64,000 nucleotides of DNA from NCBI GenBank assembly GCA_026129135.1, contig JAHCIQ010000003.1, positions 428,703-492,702 of the forward strand, given 5' to 3'. Of this stretch, positions 50,754 to 59,542 are shown piece after piece. Within the stretch, counting starts at the first letter, position 1; the number at the start of each line of letters is the position of its first letter. Below the pieces are notes generated by a model, which did not search any database, was not told the origin of the DNA, and saw nothing but the letters and a program-made list of their open reading frames with translations. A program made the position numbers and the translations under genes. The stretch comes from Cyanobacteria bacterium TGS_CYA1. GTDB taxonomy: Bacteria; Cyanobacteriota; Vampirovibrionia; Obscuribacterales; Obscuribacteraceae.

Positions 50754-51982
50754 TGGCAAGCATAGACATCATAAATGGAAAAGCCGTCCAGTTGCGTCAG
50801 GGCAAAGAGTTCGTGCTCGAATCAGATACCACTCCTCTAGAGCTTGCGCGCAAATTCAATAAATATGGCGAAGTAGCTGTGATAGATTTAGACGCTGCTA
50901 TGGGCAAAGGCGATAACCGAGCATTAATCAAGCAAATTTGCCAGGTTTGCGATGCTCGTGTTGGCGGCGGCATTAGAGATGTCGAGATTGCACAAGAATA
51001 TCTGCGTGCAGGAGCAAGCAAAGTAATCATCGGAACAAAAGCCGAGCCCGAATTGCTCAAGCAATTACCGACCAATAAAGTAATGGTGGCACTCGACCAC
51101 AAAAATGGCAAAGTAGTCGATAAAGGCTGGACAAATTCAACCAACGAATCTGTGCAAGAACGTGCCAAAAGGCTTGCGCCATATTGTGATGGTTTTTTGA
51201 GCACATATGTAGAAGCCGAGGGTGGACTTGGCGGTATGGACATCGAAGCTGTCAAACAACTGCGCGATAGTCTGGATAAGCCTCTCACCGTGGCAGGCGG
51301 TGTGGCTGATACCCAGGAGGTGATTGAACTCAGTCAGAATGGAATTGATGTCCAGGTCGGTATGGCTTTATACACAGGACGAATAGATCTCGCTAAAGCA
51401 ATGATAGACTGTCTCAAATTTGGTCCTGACAATTTGATACCGACAGTGGTTCAAGATCAGAATCAAAAATTATTGATGCTTGCATACAGCAATAAAGAAT
51501 CGCTTGAGCGTGCACTAACAGAAGGTAAAGGAATTTATTTCAGTCGCTCGCGCAAAGAGCTGTGGGAAAAAGGTGCTACGTCCGGTCATAGCCAGACTCT
51601 TCTTTCGTGTCGCACCGATTGCGACAGAGATGCGCTGGTTTTTACTGTCGTGCAAGAAGGGGTCGCTTGTCACGATGGCAGTTATAGTTGTTTCACTAGA
51701 AATCAGACTGTCCCGGGATTTTCATTGCCGGTATTGTTCGAAAAAATAGCCGAGCGCAAAAAAGAGATGCCGGAGAAATCGTATACGACCAAATTACTCA
51801 AAGACAGAAAACTATTGCTTGAAAAAATCTCAGAAGAGTGTGGCGAAGTAATGAATTACAGGTCGCTCGACAATTTGCAGTGGGAAATAGCCGACTTGCT
51901 TTATTTTGTAAGTGTACTGGCTGTGGATGAAGGTCTTAGTTGGAAACAGATTGAAGGCGAGTTGTCTGGGAGGGCAAAATGA
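50747..51982 (+). CDS. hisA: HisA-HisI-HisE triple fusion protein
   Basis: A 411-residue protein joining three enzymes. Residues 1-222 are HisA (ProFAR isomerase): SIDIINGKAVQLRQG with catalytic D7, VALDHKNGK with D117, GGGIRDVE and TVAGGVAD. Residues 223-320 are HisI (phosphoribosyl-AMP cyclohydrolase): YFSRSRKELWEKGATSGHSQ, metal residues D291, D293, D295 and zinc cysteines C292, C308, C315 in CDRD and ACHDGSYSCF. Residues 325-405 are HisE (phosphoribosyl-ATP pyrophosphatase): KLLLEKISEECGEV and EIADLLYFVSVL. Together these are steps 2-4 of the pathway. HisIE fusions are widespread; a HisA-HisIE fusion is unusual. All motifs are intact. Confidence 0.95.
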   Translation: MLVASIDIINGKAVQLRQGKEFVLESDTTPLELARKFNKYGEVAVIDLDAAMGKGDNRALIKQICQVCDARVGGGIRDVEIAQEYLRAGASKVIIGTKAEPELLKQLPTNKVMVALDHKNGKVVDKGWTNSTNESVQERAKRLAPYCDGFLSTYVEAEGGLGGMDIEAVKQLRDSLDKPLTVAGGVADTQEVIELSQNGIDVQVGMALYTGRIDLAKAMIDCLKFGPDNLIPTVVQDQNQKLLMLAYSNKESLERALTEGKGIYFSRSRKELWEKGATSGHSQTLLSCRTDCDRDALVFTVVQEGVACHDGSYSCFTRNQTVPGFSLPVLFEKIAERKKEMPEKSYTTKLLKDRKLLLEKISEECGEVMNYRSLDNLQWEIADLLYFVSVLAVDEGLSWKQIEGELSGRAK

Positions 51983-53235
51983 TACCGATACTTTGCGGCG
52001 ATGACGCATTGAATTTTGCCCCTATGCGCGATGAGGAAAACGAGTCCGTTATCGAAGAACGTGTAAAAGAAATCATTGTATCTGTTCGTCGAGATAAAGA
52101 TGCTGCCTTGACCAAATGGGCAACGAAGCTCAATGACAAAGTAACGAAAAACTGGCTTCTAGATGCTGAATCTATGGATGCCGCTTGTAAAAGACTGCCG
52201 CAAGAATCGAAAGATGTCATTGATATAGCGGCAAAAAGAATAAAAGAATACGCCATTGCGGTTATGAGTATTGTCAAGCCTGTCACCGTAGACAATGGCA
52301 CATTTCAAACAGGTATGGATTTTAAACCTGTTTCAAGAGTGGCATGTTACGTGCCGTCTGGCAGATATCCGCTTCCGTCTACAGCCCTGATGACGGCTAT
52401 GACTGCTCGAGTGTCGGGGGTGAAAGAAATTTGTATCCTGACGCCTAGTGTATGCGACGAAATTATCTATGCAGCTAAAGTTTGTGGTGTAAGCGAAATT
52501 TATCAATTAGGCGGGGCGCAGGCAGCTTCTGCGGTTGCATTTGGAACTGAATCTGTCAAACGTGCAGACATGCTTGTAGGGCCAGGTAACGCTTATTTGA
52601 CGGAAGCCAAGAGACAATTGCAAGGTCAGATTGGTATAGACATGCTTGCCGGTCCAAGCGAAATTGCCATCATCGCAGATAGTGGCGCCAATCCGGAATG
52701 GCTTGCGCTTGATTTGTTGTCTCAAGCCGAGCACGACCCGGGCGCTCGGGCTTATTTGTTTAGCGATTCAAAAGAAATTGCTGAAGCTACAGCAAAAGAA
52801 ATTTTAAAGAGTCTTGATAAACTCGACCTGCCCGAATTTGTTCGTCAGTCAATAAAATACAATGCAATCGTGGTATTGCCATCGCTTGCAAACTGTGTAG
52901 ACAAAGTGAATGAGCTGGCACCAGAGCATCTGCAATTACAGGTTAAAGACCCAGAAAATTTAAAACCTGGTCTTTTAAATTATGGTGCGCTTTTCATGGG
53001 TTATTATGCAAGCGTTCCCCACGGCGACTATATGGCAGGACCAAACCATACCCTCCCCACAGGTGGTGCTGCCAGATATTCTGGTGCCCTGAACCCACTT
53101 GTGTTTTTAAGGGCTCAATCATGGATGAAATCGAGTGACAAAGCCTGCCACTTGGGCAAAGAAACGGCTCAGTTTGCCAGATTAGAAGGACTTACCGCTC
53201 ATGCTGCAGCTGCTTTGTGCCGAGTCGGCGATTAG
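51979..53235 (+). CDS. hisD: Histidinol dehydrogenase
   Basis: A 418-residue enzyme catalysing the last two oxidations, from histidinol to histidine, with NAD and zinc. Conserved features are YVPSGRYPLPSTALM, QLGGAQAASAVAFGTESV, VGPGNAYLTEAKRQLQGQIGIDMLAGPSEI, LLSQAEHDPGARA, ELAPEHLQL and GPNHTLPTGGAARYSGAL (zinc and catalytic His). It overlaps the fusion gene by ATGA. It is the last gene of the operon and its terminal 54 bases overlap the 3' end of the convergent bshA. Confidence 0.96.
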   Translation: MIPILCGDDALNFAPMRDEENESVIEERVKEIIVSVRRDKDAALTKWATKLNDKVTKNWLLDAESMDAACKRLPQESKDVIDIAAKRIKEYAIAVMSIVKPVTVDNGTFQTGMDFKPVSRVACYVPSGRYPLPSTALMTAMTARVSGVKEICILTPSVCDEIIYAAKVCGVSEIYQLGGAQAASAVAFGTESVKRADMLVGPGNAYLTEAKRQLQGQIGIDMLAGPSEIAIIADSGANPEWLALDLLSQAEHDPGARAYLFSDSKEIAEATAKEILKSLDKLDLPEFVRQSIKYNAIVVLPSLANCVDKVNELAPEHLQLQVKDPENLKPGLLNYGALFMGYYASVPHGDYMAGPNHTLPTGGAARYSGALNPLVFLRAQSWMKSSDKACHLGKETAQFARLEGLTAHAAAALCRVGD

Positions 53236-54372
53236 ACAGTAATATAAATCTTCGTACTGGGGAATTAATACATCGCTCGAGAATCTCGCTTTAGCATCGA
53301 TTGCAGCAGCGTCGCCTAGTTCTTTGCGTTTTTGACCATCGTCAATTAGTGCTTCTAAAGCATTAGTCAGTGCCTGGGCGTCGCCTGGTGGAACGAGCAA
53401 ACCGGTTTTATTGTTCTGAACTACTTCTGGAATGCCACCAACATTGGTGGACACGCTTGGACAATTGAATAACATTGCTTCCAGAATGCCAAGACAAAAA
53501 CTCTCACTATCGGATGTGTACAAAGCAAGGTCGGCTGCCTGTAAATAATTTTCTATCTGCAATACATTCTCGCGTACAGCAATTTTGTCTTGCAGTCCAA
53601 GCTCTTGTACTTCTCTTTGATAAGGTGCAAATTCGCCGCCAGCTATCACTACTAGTTTGAAAGCATCACGCTTTTTGATACCAGCCACCGCTTTTAAGAG
53701 CAAATCAAAACGCTTGACTGGGCGCAAGTTGGATGCATGAATAATCATCACTTCATTGTCTTTGACGCCAAGTTCGTTTCTGACATCTGATTTTGGTCTT
53801 GTTGGTGCAGGCAAATCAGAAAAATTGTAAATTACTTTGATGTCGCCTTTGAATCCAATTACTCGGTCTGTTTCTGCTTTAAGAAATTCAGAAACGGCGG
53901 TAACAACATCAGACTGTTTTAGCGCGTGCAAGATTGCAGGACCATACCCAGGATCAGCGCCAAGCAAAGTGGTATCGGTGCCATGAAGGGTCGTCACTAC
54001 TTTGGGTTGTTTGTCTTCCGGCAGCATACAATGAGCAAGAATGGCAGCAGTAGCGTGAGGAACGGCATAATGCACATGCAAAATATCTAGATTGTGTTTG
54101 CAGCTGACCTTTGCCATTTCTACCGATAATGGCAGAGTATAGTCTGGATACTTGAACAGTCCATAACTATTGATTGTCACTTTGTGGAAGTAAATATTTT
54201 CGCTTTGCTCGGGCAGGCGAAAAGGTCGTTCATACGAAATAAAGTGTACTTCGTGACCGCGTCTTGCTAGTTCGATTCCAAGCTCGGTTGCAACAACTCC
54301 GCTCCCACCAACGGTGGGGTAGCAGGTGATGCCTATTCGAAGAGGCCGCTTTGGGTTGGAAATATTACTCAT
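53182..54372 (-). CDS. bshA: BshA-type glycosyltransferase (GlcNAc-malate synthase)
   Basis: A 396-residue GT4 glycosyltransferase closely following BshA, which joins UDP-GlcNAc to L-malate in bacillithiol synthesis: RIGITCYPTVGGSGVVATELGIELARRGHEVHFISYERPF, HVHYAVPHATAAILAH, VVTTLHGTDTTLLGADPGYGPAI, HASNLRPVKRFDLLL and SDSESFCLGILEAMLFNCPSVSTNVGGIPEVV (the E-x7-E donor site). It ends a minus-strand run of genes that includes a BshC-like protein and a PIG-L deacetylase. Its 3' end overlaps hisD by 54 bases, giving a non-standard tail (SAQSSCSMSGKSF) that is probably dispensable. Confidence 0.92.
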   Translation of the reverse strand: MSNISNPKRPLRIGITCYPTVGGSGVVATELGIELARRGHEVHFISYERPFRLPEQSENIYFHKVTINSYGLFKYPDYTLPLSVEMAKVSCKHNLDILHVHYAVPHATAAILAHCMLPEDKQPKVVTTLHGTDTTLLGADPGYGPAILHALKQSDVVTAVSEFLKAETDRVIGFKGDIKVIYNFSDLPAPTRPKSDVRNELGVKDNEVMIIHASNLRPVKRFDLLLKAVAGIKKRDAFKLVVIAGGEFAPYQREVQELGLQDKIAVRENVLQIENYLQAADLALYTSDSESFCLGILEAMLFNCPSVSTNVGGIPEVVQNNKTGLLVPPGDAQALTNALEALIDDGQKRKELGDAAAIDAKARFSSDVLIPQYEDLYYCLIADSAQSSCSMSGKSF

Positions 54373-55150
54373 AGCTTGATTCCATTATCTCAGTAAACGC
54401 TTCATCTGCACGTTCAATCTCATCGCGTGTGACATATTCAATTTCGGGAGCGTCATCTTTGCGAATATAGTTTTGTTCGCCCGCCCCAGAAACATAATGC
54501 GTACACTGGATGACAGATTGCATCCATTTAAGGCGTGAATCTCTTGTAGGGCTTATTTGATCTTTGGAAAAGTCTCTTATTGGTAGTTTGATGAATTTAT
54601 CTCCGCCTTCGTGCAGACTGAAATGGTCGCCTGCAAATCTTGCCCGTACCACTTCGCCATCGTATTCGATATCAGCATAAAACTCTTTGATATCACAAGC
54701 CTGTTTGCGAAATTCTTTGTCGCTCGATTTTAGAATTTTGATACCATCCAAAAGCTTCATTTTTTTATACATTTCAAGGCAGAAGTCAGAAACGTTCTTT
54801 GTAGAAACACTTTTGAAAATGTCTATCTGAGGGTGGTCTAAATAGTTTGGCAATTGCAAAATAGTCTTGTCGTGCCAGAGTGTCTCGATTCTCTTCAGAT
54901 AGAGAGGCGAAAACTTACGCTGTGTTTTATTTTCGAAAGTGAAGTTGAGTTTCGCTTCTTCGTTAGTGGTCCGGTGTCTTAAAATCGTACGTGTTTCGCG
55001 TGGGTCGTGGTCGCTATCATGATAAAAGAAAACAATTTCACCTCCAATTTTTGCTTGCAGCTTACGAGCAGCTGTAATTTTTGCCACCAGAAATCGCTTT
55101 GGGAAAAATCCACAAGGTTGTTGGCCAAAACATATTATGGGAGCGCTCAT
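54365..55150 (-). CDS. Compact BshC-like protein
   Basis: A 261-residue protein showing scattered but telling BshC landmarks: IICFGQQPCGFFPKRFLVAKITAARKL (BshC: xTGQQAGLxxGPLYTxxKxxxAxKLA), GGEIVFFYHDSDHDPRET (BshC: VPVFWIAxEDHDxxEx) and CTHYVSGAGEQNYI (BshC: YVGGPxExxYW). BshC adds cysteine to glucosamine-malate in the last step of bacillithiol synthesis and is normally about 530 residues, so this is half-length. It lies between bshA and a symporter gene, overlapping both. I infer a compact BshC or a related ligase; the assignment rests on motifs and context. Confidence 0.65.
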   Translation of the reverse strand: MSAPIICFGQQPCGFFPKRFLVAKITAARKLQAKIGGEIVFFYHDSDHDPRETRTILRHRTTNEEAKLNFTFENKTQRKFSPLYLKRIETLWHDKTILQLPNYLDHPQIDIFKSVSTKNVSDFCLEMYKKMKLLDGIKILKSSDKEFRKQACDIKEFYADIEYDGEVVRARFAGDHFSLHEGGDKFIKLPIRDFSKDQISPTRDSRLKWMQSVIQCTHYVSGAGEQNYIRKDDAPEIEYVTRDEIERADEAFTEIMESSYE

Positions 55151-56826
55151 TAGGCTTTATTCTCGATTGGGTTCTTTTTGTTAATTGCTTGTTGAAGCAA
55201 CAGACTCAAAATTACGCAGACTGAGCATCCTATCAGCGGGAACCATAAATAGGACATCGTACCGCTTAAATATAATGCAAATATGAGCGTTTGTGCTACG
55301 ATTGCCGACCAGAAAATAGCAGTGCCACCGACTCTTTTAAGGAAAAATGCTACTACAAAGAGGGCAAGCAGCACGCCATAAAAAATAGAGCCAAGGATGT
55401 TGACTGCCTGAATGAGATTTTCTGAGAAGTTTGCCACCAGGGCAATCATAATTGCCACCAGTCCCCAGCCCAAAGTGAATATTTTAGTAGCTTTGAGGCT
55501 TTGGATGTCAGTTGCTTCTTTATTTACTTTGAGCATATAAAAATCGATAGTGGTGCTCGCGCCAAGAGCATTTAATTCTGCAGCTTTTGATGATAGTGCA
55601 GCTAAAAAGAAAGAGGTTACCATAAGACCGATGACACCGTGTGGCAGCTCTTTCAAAATGAAAGAAATAAAGACATAGTCTGCATCGTTTGTTTTAAGAG
55701 TTTTTTGTTTGGCAACTTCTTTGACTGCGTCCAGTCTTACGCGCTCTGCATCGAGATATGAAGATTTAGCCTGTTCGAAAGCTTTTGTGCTTGAAGCAGT
55801 GTCGCCCCGATGTTTAGCTTGGAGCCAGGTTTCAAGCGATTGTTTAACAGATTGGTGTGATTTTTTGAAATCTGTGTGAAACGTAGTTAGGCTCGCTCCA
55901 GCTCTTGAATCGAAAAATAACGGTGGTTCTCTGAATTGATAAAAAACGAACATCAATACGCCAATCATCAAAATGAAAAGCTGCATAGGAATTTTGCACA
56001 ATGCATTAAATAAGAGTCCAAGCCTGCTTTCGCGTATAGAAGATCCCGAGATATATCGCTGAACCTGCGATTGGTCAGCTCCAAAATAAGAGAGCATCAA
56101 AAATGTGCCCCCGAATAATCCTGACCACAAAGTGTAGCGCTCATTTAAATCGGGCGAAAAGTTTACAGCTTGCAGTTTGCCAAAACCACCTGCAAGATGC
56201 ATGGCATCAAGGAGAGATAACTCTGGTGGCAGCTTTGAAATGAGCAAACACACAGCCGTAATCATGCCCACGAAAATTACACTCAATTGATATTTTTGAG
56301 TGACCGTAACTGCATCCGTGCCACCAAGCATAGTATAAAAAGTGACCAAAAGCCCGCAACAAATAATGGTTGTCTGAATCGACCAGCCAAATACAGTAGA
56401 AAGTACAATCGCCGGTGCATAAATTGTAAGACCCGCACCAATACCGCGTTGCAATAAAAACAAAACCGCACCTAATAAGCGTGTTTTGTGGTCGAACCTT
56501 TTTTCAAGATATTCATATGCTGTATAAACATTGAGCTTATGATAAATTGGAAGAAAAAAGATTGATATCAAAATCAGAGCAAAAGGCACTCCAAAATATA
56601 TTTGCAGAAATCCAAGTCCACTCAAATAACCCTGTCCAGGTGTGGACAAGAAAGTAATGGCGCTTGCTTGAGTCGCCATCACAGACAAGCCGATAGCCCA
56701 CCAGGGTGTCTGCTTTGCACCTTTCAAATAACTGGATAGACTATCTCGTTTTCTTGTCTGCCAAATACCTATGGCTGTGATACTAAATACAGTTATTAGT
56801 AATACGGCAATGTCGAGTTCGTTCAT
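55150..56826 (-). CDS. Sodium:solute symporter (SSS family)
   Basis: A 558-residue membrane protein with about 13 helices. SSS features are WWAIGLSVMATQASAITFLSTPGQGYLSGLGFLQIYFG near the start, VYTAYEYLEKRFDHKTR, GAGLTIYAPAIVLSTVFGW, LGGTDAVTVTQKYQLSVIFVG and LAALSSKAAELNALGASTTIDFY later. A soluble insertion of about 100 residues (TDFKKSHQSVKQSLETWLQAKHRGD...) interrupts the core between helices. It is coupled by TAATG to the BshC-like gene and by ATGA to the small gene upstream. Co-location with thiol synthesis genes suggests uptake of a precursor, a sugar or an amino acid, or of the thiol itself. Confidence 0.9.
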   Translation of the reverse strand: MNELDIAVLLITVFSITAIGIWQTRKRDSLSSYLKGAKQTPWWAIGLSVMATQASAITFLSTPGQGYLSGLGFLQIYFGVPFALILISIFFLPIYHKLNVYTAYEYLEKRFDHKTRLLGAVLFLLQRGIGAGLTIYAPAIVLSTVFGWSIQTTIICCGLLVTFYTMLGGTDAVTVTQKYQLSVIFVGMITAVCLLISKLPPELSLLDAMHLAGGFGKLQAVNFSPDLNERYTLWSGLFGGTFLMLSYFGADQSQVQRYISGSSIRESRLGLLFNALCKIPMQLFILMIGVLMFVFYQFREPPLFFDSRAGASLTTFHTDFKKSHQSVKQSLETWLQAKHRGDTASSTKAFEQAKSSYLDAERVRLDAVKEVAKQKTLKTNDADYVFISFILKELPHGVIGLMVTSFFLAALSSKAAELNALGASTTIDFYMLKVNKEATDIQSLKATKIFTLGWGLVAIMIALVANFSENLIQAVNILGSIFYGVLLALFVVAFFLKRVGGTAIFWSAIVAQTLIFALYLSGTMSYLWFPLIGCSVCVILSLLLQQAINKKNPIENKA

Positions 56827-56960
56827 TGCCCAATTGTCCCTAAGAGAACCAGTAGAACCAGCCAGAATGCGAAGTTACACCCTACAAGAATATATGCGCT
56901 TTTCCAGCTTTTAGGCCAGGGCAATCCGGTTGTAGATTCTTCTTCCTTTTCTTCTGTCAT
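56823..56960 (-). CDS. 45-residue single-pass membrane protein in the symporter operon
   Basis: A very short gene, ATG 56960 to TGA 56823, translating MTEEKEEESTTGLPWPKSW followed by one hydrophobic helix (SAYILVGCNFAFWLVLLVLLGTIG). It overlaps the deacetylase stop by ATGA and the symporter start by ATGA, so it fits exactly between the two genes with no free bases; this placement makes it almost certainly translated. The acidic cytoplasmic head plus single helix resembles small accessory subunits of SSS-type transporters, such as the small partner subunit of some pantothenate or acetate systems. The role is inferred. Confidence 0.75.
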   Translation of the reverse strand: MTEEKEEESTTGLPWPKSWKSAYILVGCNFAFWLVLLVLLGTIGQ

Positions 56961-59536
56961 TTGCCGATTGATACCATGTTTGCAAACAGTCTGTAAGCGC
57001 CAGGAACGCCTGCTGGAAGTTCTCTGAAGAAACTCAAACCTGTGTAAATGTAGTGACCTTTGCCATATCTAGTGACCAGCAATACTCCTTTCTTCGGCTC
57101 TTCTTGCGCATCGTTGCAAGCCAGAATGGGCGTGAAATGCTCGTCCCATTTGTCTGGAAAATACAAGCCACGCTCTTGCACCCAGCCATCAAAATCTGCT
57201 TGCGTAATTTTATTTGGCTTGTTCAAAACCTCGTGATCTGGAGCCAAAAATGTCATTTTTGACTTTTCATCGGTTACTCGGTCTGCTGAAATTTTCAGGT
57301 CGTATGGTGCTATTTTTTCTGTCTTGAGCTTGTTTGAGGTATTGTACTGAACTATAAGAGTGCCACCATCTTCGACATACGACAAAAGCGATGGCATCGC
57401 TTTAGCTATATTTTCTCTCGTGTTGAATACTCTTACTCCTAGAATTACAGCATCTAGATCATCCAGGTCTTGTCTCTTGAGAGTGGCATCATCGAGAGAT
57501 TTGACCACATATCCCATTTGTTTGAGATTTTCTGGAAGGCTGTCTCCTGCACCAGGTAAATATCCGACTGTTTTACCTGCTTTTTTCAAATCAAGACATA
57601 CTGCATGCAAAAGAGCTGGAGGTTGAAACAATTGTAAGGGAAGATGAGCGTAGTTGACTTCCTGGCGCTGGTTTCGATAAACAGTGCCACCAATATCTGC
57701 GGTTGCCACTATTTTTGCGTTTTGGGTTTTAGATGGCGCTTTTATCTTGAAAATAAATTTCTCTATGTCGCCTGCTTGTTTAAGATGAAAAGACTGACTC
57801 TTTGGCTCGATATTCCAATCTTTGGGTGCTTCAAGATGTAGCGTGCCTTTCATGCCGGCGCGTGCGGCGTGGACTTTTACTTCTATATCTTGCGATGAAA
57901 GTGGAGTGAAAATAGCAACTTCTGGATTTAGCCATAGCGAAACGGGTGGTATCACATTTAGTTTGCGAGTTGAAATGACCAGATTGTTCTTATCGTTTTT
58001 AATTTCTTGAACAGGCTCGTCTTCAAGTTTGAGAATTTCTTTTCCGATTTTGAAAGTATGAATTATCGGAAATGTGGGCAGGTTCTCTGCCATGCCGATT
58101 AACTCCGGATTTTCGACATGAAACATACCTGGCGTGCCTTCTTTGTAGAGCCAGTAAGGCTGGGTCAGCATTACTTTTATTGGCATTGTTTCTTTTGAAT
58201 CGATTGAATCTGGATGGTCAGGCATTAGGGTGACGTCAGCTTTTATATTTTTATTCAAAAGAGGATAGTTCAGTCCACTCCAGACTACTGGGATTTCTAA
58301 GCTGGAAGCGATGGTGGCTTTATGGTGAAGCTCTATAGACTCGCCTGGAATGACGTCCGCATTTTTTATAGTAGTCTTTGTTTCTATACCAATACACTGT
58401 TGCAAAATGAGGTCGAGCAGTTTTTGCTTTTCTTTTATTACTAAATTCGACGGCAATTTAGAAAGTCTGGTGCGAAGTTCGAATAAAGCTGGAACGCTTT
58501 TGGATGGGTCTTTGACATCGAATTTGGAGATAATATCTAAGACGTTTTTCTCGATATCATCGCCGCCGTTAAATCTGCTCCAAGTTGTGTCAATACCATC
58601 CATGATATCGCTAGAAGCGGGTTCGCCTGCTATAAATTGAAATGACTCCTGGCGCTTTTCGCCCTGGACGAAAGGCAATTTAAAAGTGTCAAAGCCTTGG
58701 GTTTTGTGCTCGGCTCTGCTTGCGCTGGCGATATCATAAAAAGATTTGCCAGTGACCGAATCGTCTCCAAATACATCTATTTTTATGATTGGATCTTTGG
58801 TTACTCGATCTTTTTGAAAACGTCCCACATTCCATAATATTCGCTTTGGTTGCCATGCTTCGAGCTTTTGCTCTGGAAACGCTTTGGGGTCTCCTGCCAG
58901 TTTAAATGCTTCGCATGCAAGACTTGCAGAAGTAGTATGGTGCCCATGTGTGCCACCAGGACTTTGAGAAAATCTGGTTACAAGTATGTCGGGACGAAAA
59001 GTGCGTATTACACGAACCATGTCTGACAATACTTCTTGTTTGTCCCAGACAGTCAGTGTTTCTTTATAGTCTTTTGAAAAACCAAAATCTATAGCGCGAG
59101 TAAAAAACTGATGCGCTCCATCCAAAGCTCGGGCAGCAAGAAGCTCTTGAGTGCGAGCCATGCCAAGTTTATTGCCAAGATCTGCGCCAAGAACATTTTG
59201 TCCGCCATCGCCTCTTGTGAGCGATAAGTAGGCGGTTCTGTATTTGCGTCCTCGTGATAGATAAGTCAAAAGTTCGGTGTTTTCATCGTCGGGGTGAGCT
59301 GCAATATAAAGGACACTGCCTAGCTGTTTAAAATACTCAAGTTCGCGCAAAATTGCTTTGGAATTAGAACTGGAATTTGAACTCGAACTCGAACTATTCA
59401 TAACAGCTTGTATTTCAACTCCCGAGGATGACATTGCAAATAGTGGCACCGTGTTTGAAAATAGCACCACAAGCGCTAAACAACGATGCCACCATCTGGC
59501 ATTCAAATAACCGATATTGGTACGAACGCTTCTCAA
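56957..59536 (-). CDS. Large PIG-L family deacetylase with C-terminal ThuA-like domain
   Basis: An 859-residue exported protein. N-terminal signal or anchor (CLALVVLFSNTVPLFA), a Ser/Asn run (about 47-59), then the LmbE/PIG-L domain: VLYIAAHPDDENTELLTYLSRG with AHPDDE (80-85), RTAYLSLTRGDGGQN and HGHH (197-200), the zinc site typical of deacetylases such as BshB. A beta-rich middle region resembling NEW3-type domains follows, then a C-terminal ThuA/GATase1-like domain (GKTVGYLPGAGDSLPENLKQMGY; DLDAVILGVRVFN). Such long PIG-L proteins occur beside SSS symporters in Bacteroidota. It may deacetylate a GlcNAc-containing substrate outside the cytoplasm. The start TTG 59536 is weak. Confidence 0.87.
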   Translation of the reverse strand: MRSVRTNIGYLNARWWHRCLALVVLFSNTVPLFAMSSSGVEIQAVMNSSSSSSNSSSNSKAILRELEYFKQLGSVLYIAAHPDDENTELLTYLSRGRKYRTAYLSLTRGDGGQNVLGADLGNKLGMARTQELLAARALDGAHQFFTRAIDFGFSKDYKETLTVWDKQEVLSDMVRVIRTFRPDILVTRFSQSPGGTHGHHTTSASLACEAFKLAGDPKAFPEQKLEAWQPKRILWNVGRFQKDRVTKDPIIKIDVFGDDSVTGKSFYDIASASRAEHKTQGFDTFKLPFVQGEKRQESFQFIAGEPASSDIMDGIDTTWSRFNGGDDIEKNVLDIISKFDVKDPSKSVPALFELRTRLSKLPSNLVIKEKQKLLDLILQQCIGIETKTTIKNADVIPGESIELHHKATIASSLEIPVVWSGLNYPLLNKNIKADVTLMPDHPDSIDSKETMPIKVMLTQPYWLYKEGTPGMFHVENPELIGMAENLPTFPIIHTFKIGKEILKLEDEPVQEIKNDKNNLVISTRKLNVIPPVSLWLNPEVAIFTPLSSQDIEVKVHAARAGMKGTLHLEAPKDWNIEPKSQSFHLKQAGDIEKFIFKIKAPSKTQNAKIVATADIGGTVYRNQRQEVNYAHLPLQLFQPPALLHAVCLDLKKAGKTVGYLPGAGDSLPENLKQMGYVVKSLDDATLKRQDLDDLDAVILGVRVFNTRENIAKAMPSLLSYVEDGGTLIVQYNTSNKLKTEKIAPYDLKISADRVTDEKSKMTFLAPDHEVLNKPNKITQADFDGWVQERGLYFPDKWDEHFTPILACNDAQEEPKKGVLLVTRYGKGHYIYTGLSFFRELPAGVPGAYRLFANMVSIGK

Positions 59537-59542
59537 ATTGAG

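Noticed and set aside
59335..59400. Repeated GAACT(C/G) triplets resembling a microsatellite
   Set aside because: It encodes the Ser/Asn run of the deacetylase linker; it is imperfect and shows no sign of being a mobile or regulatory repeat.
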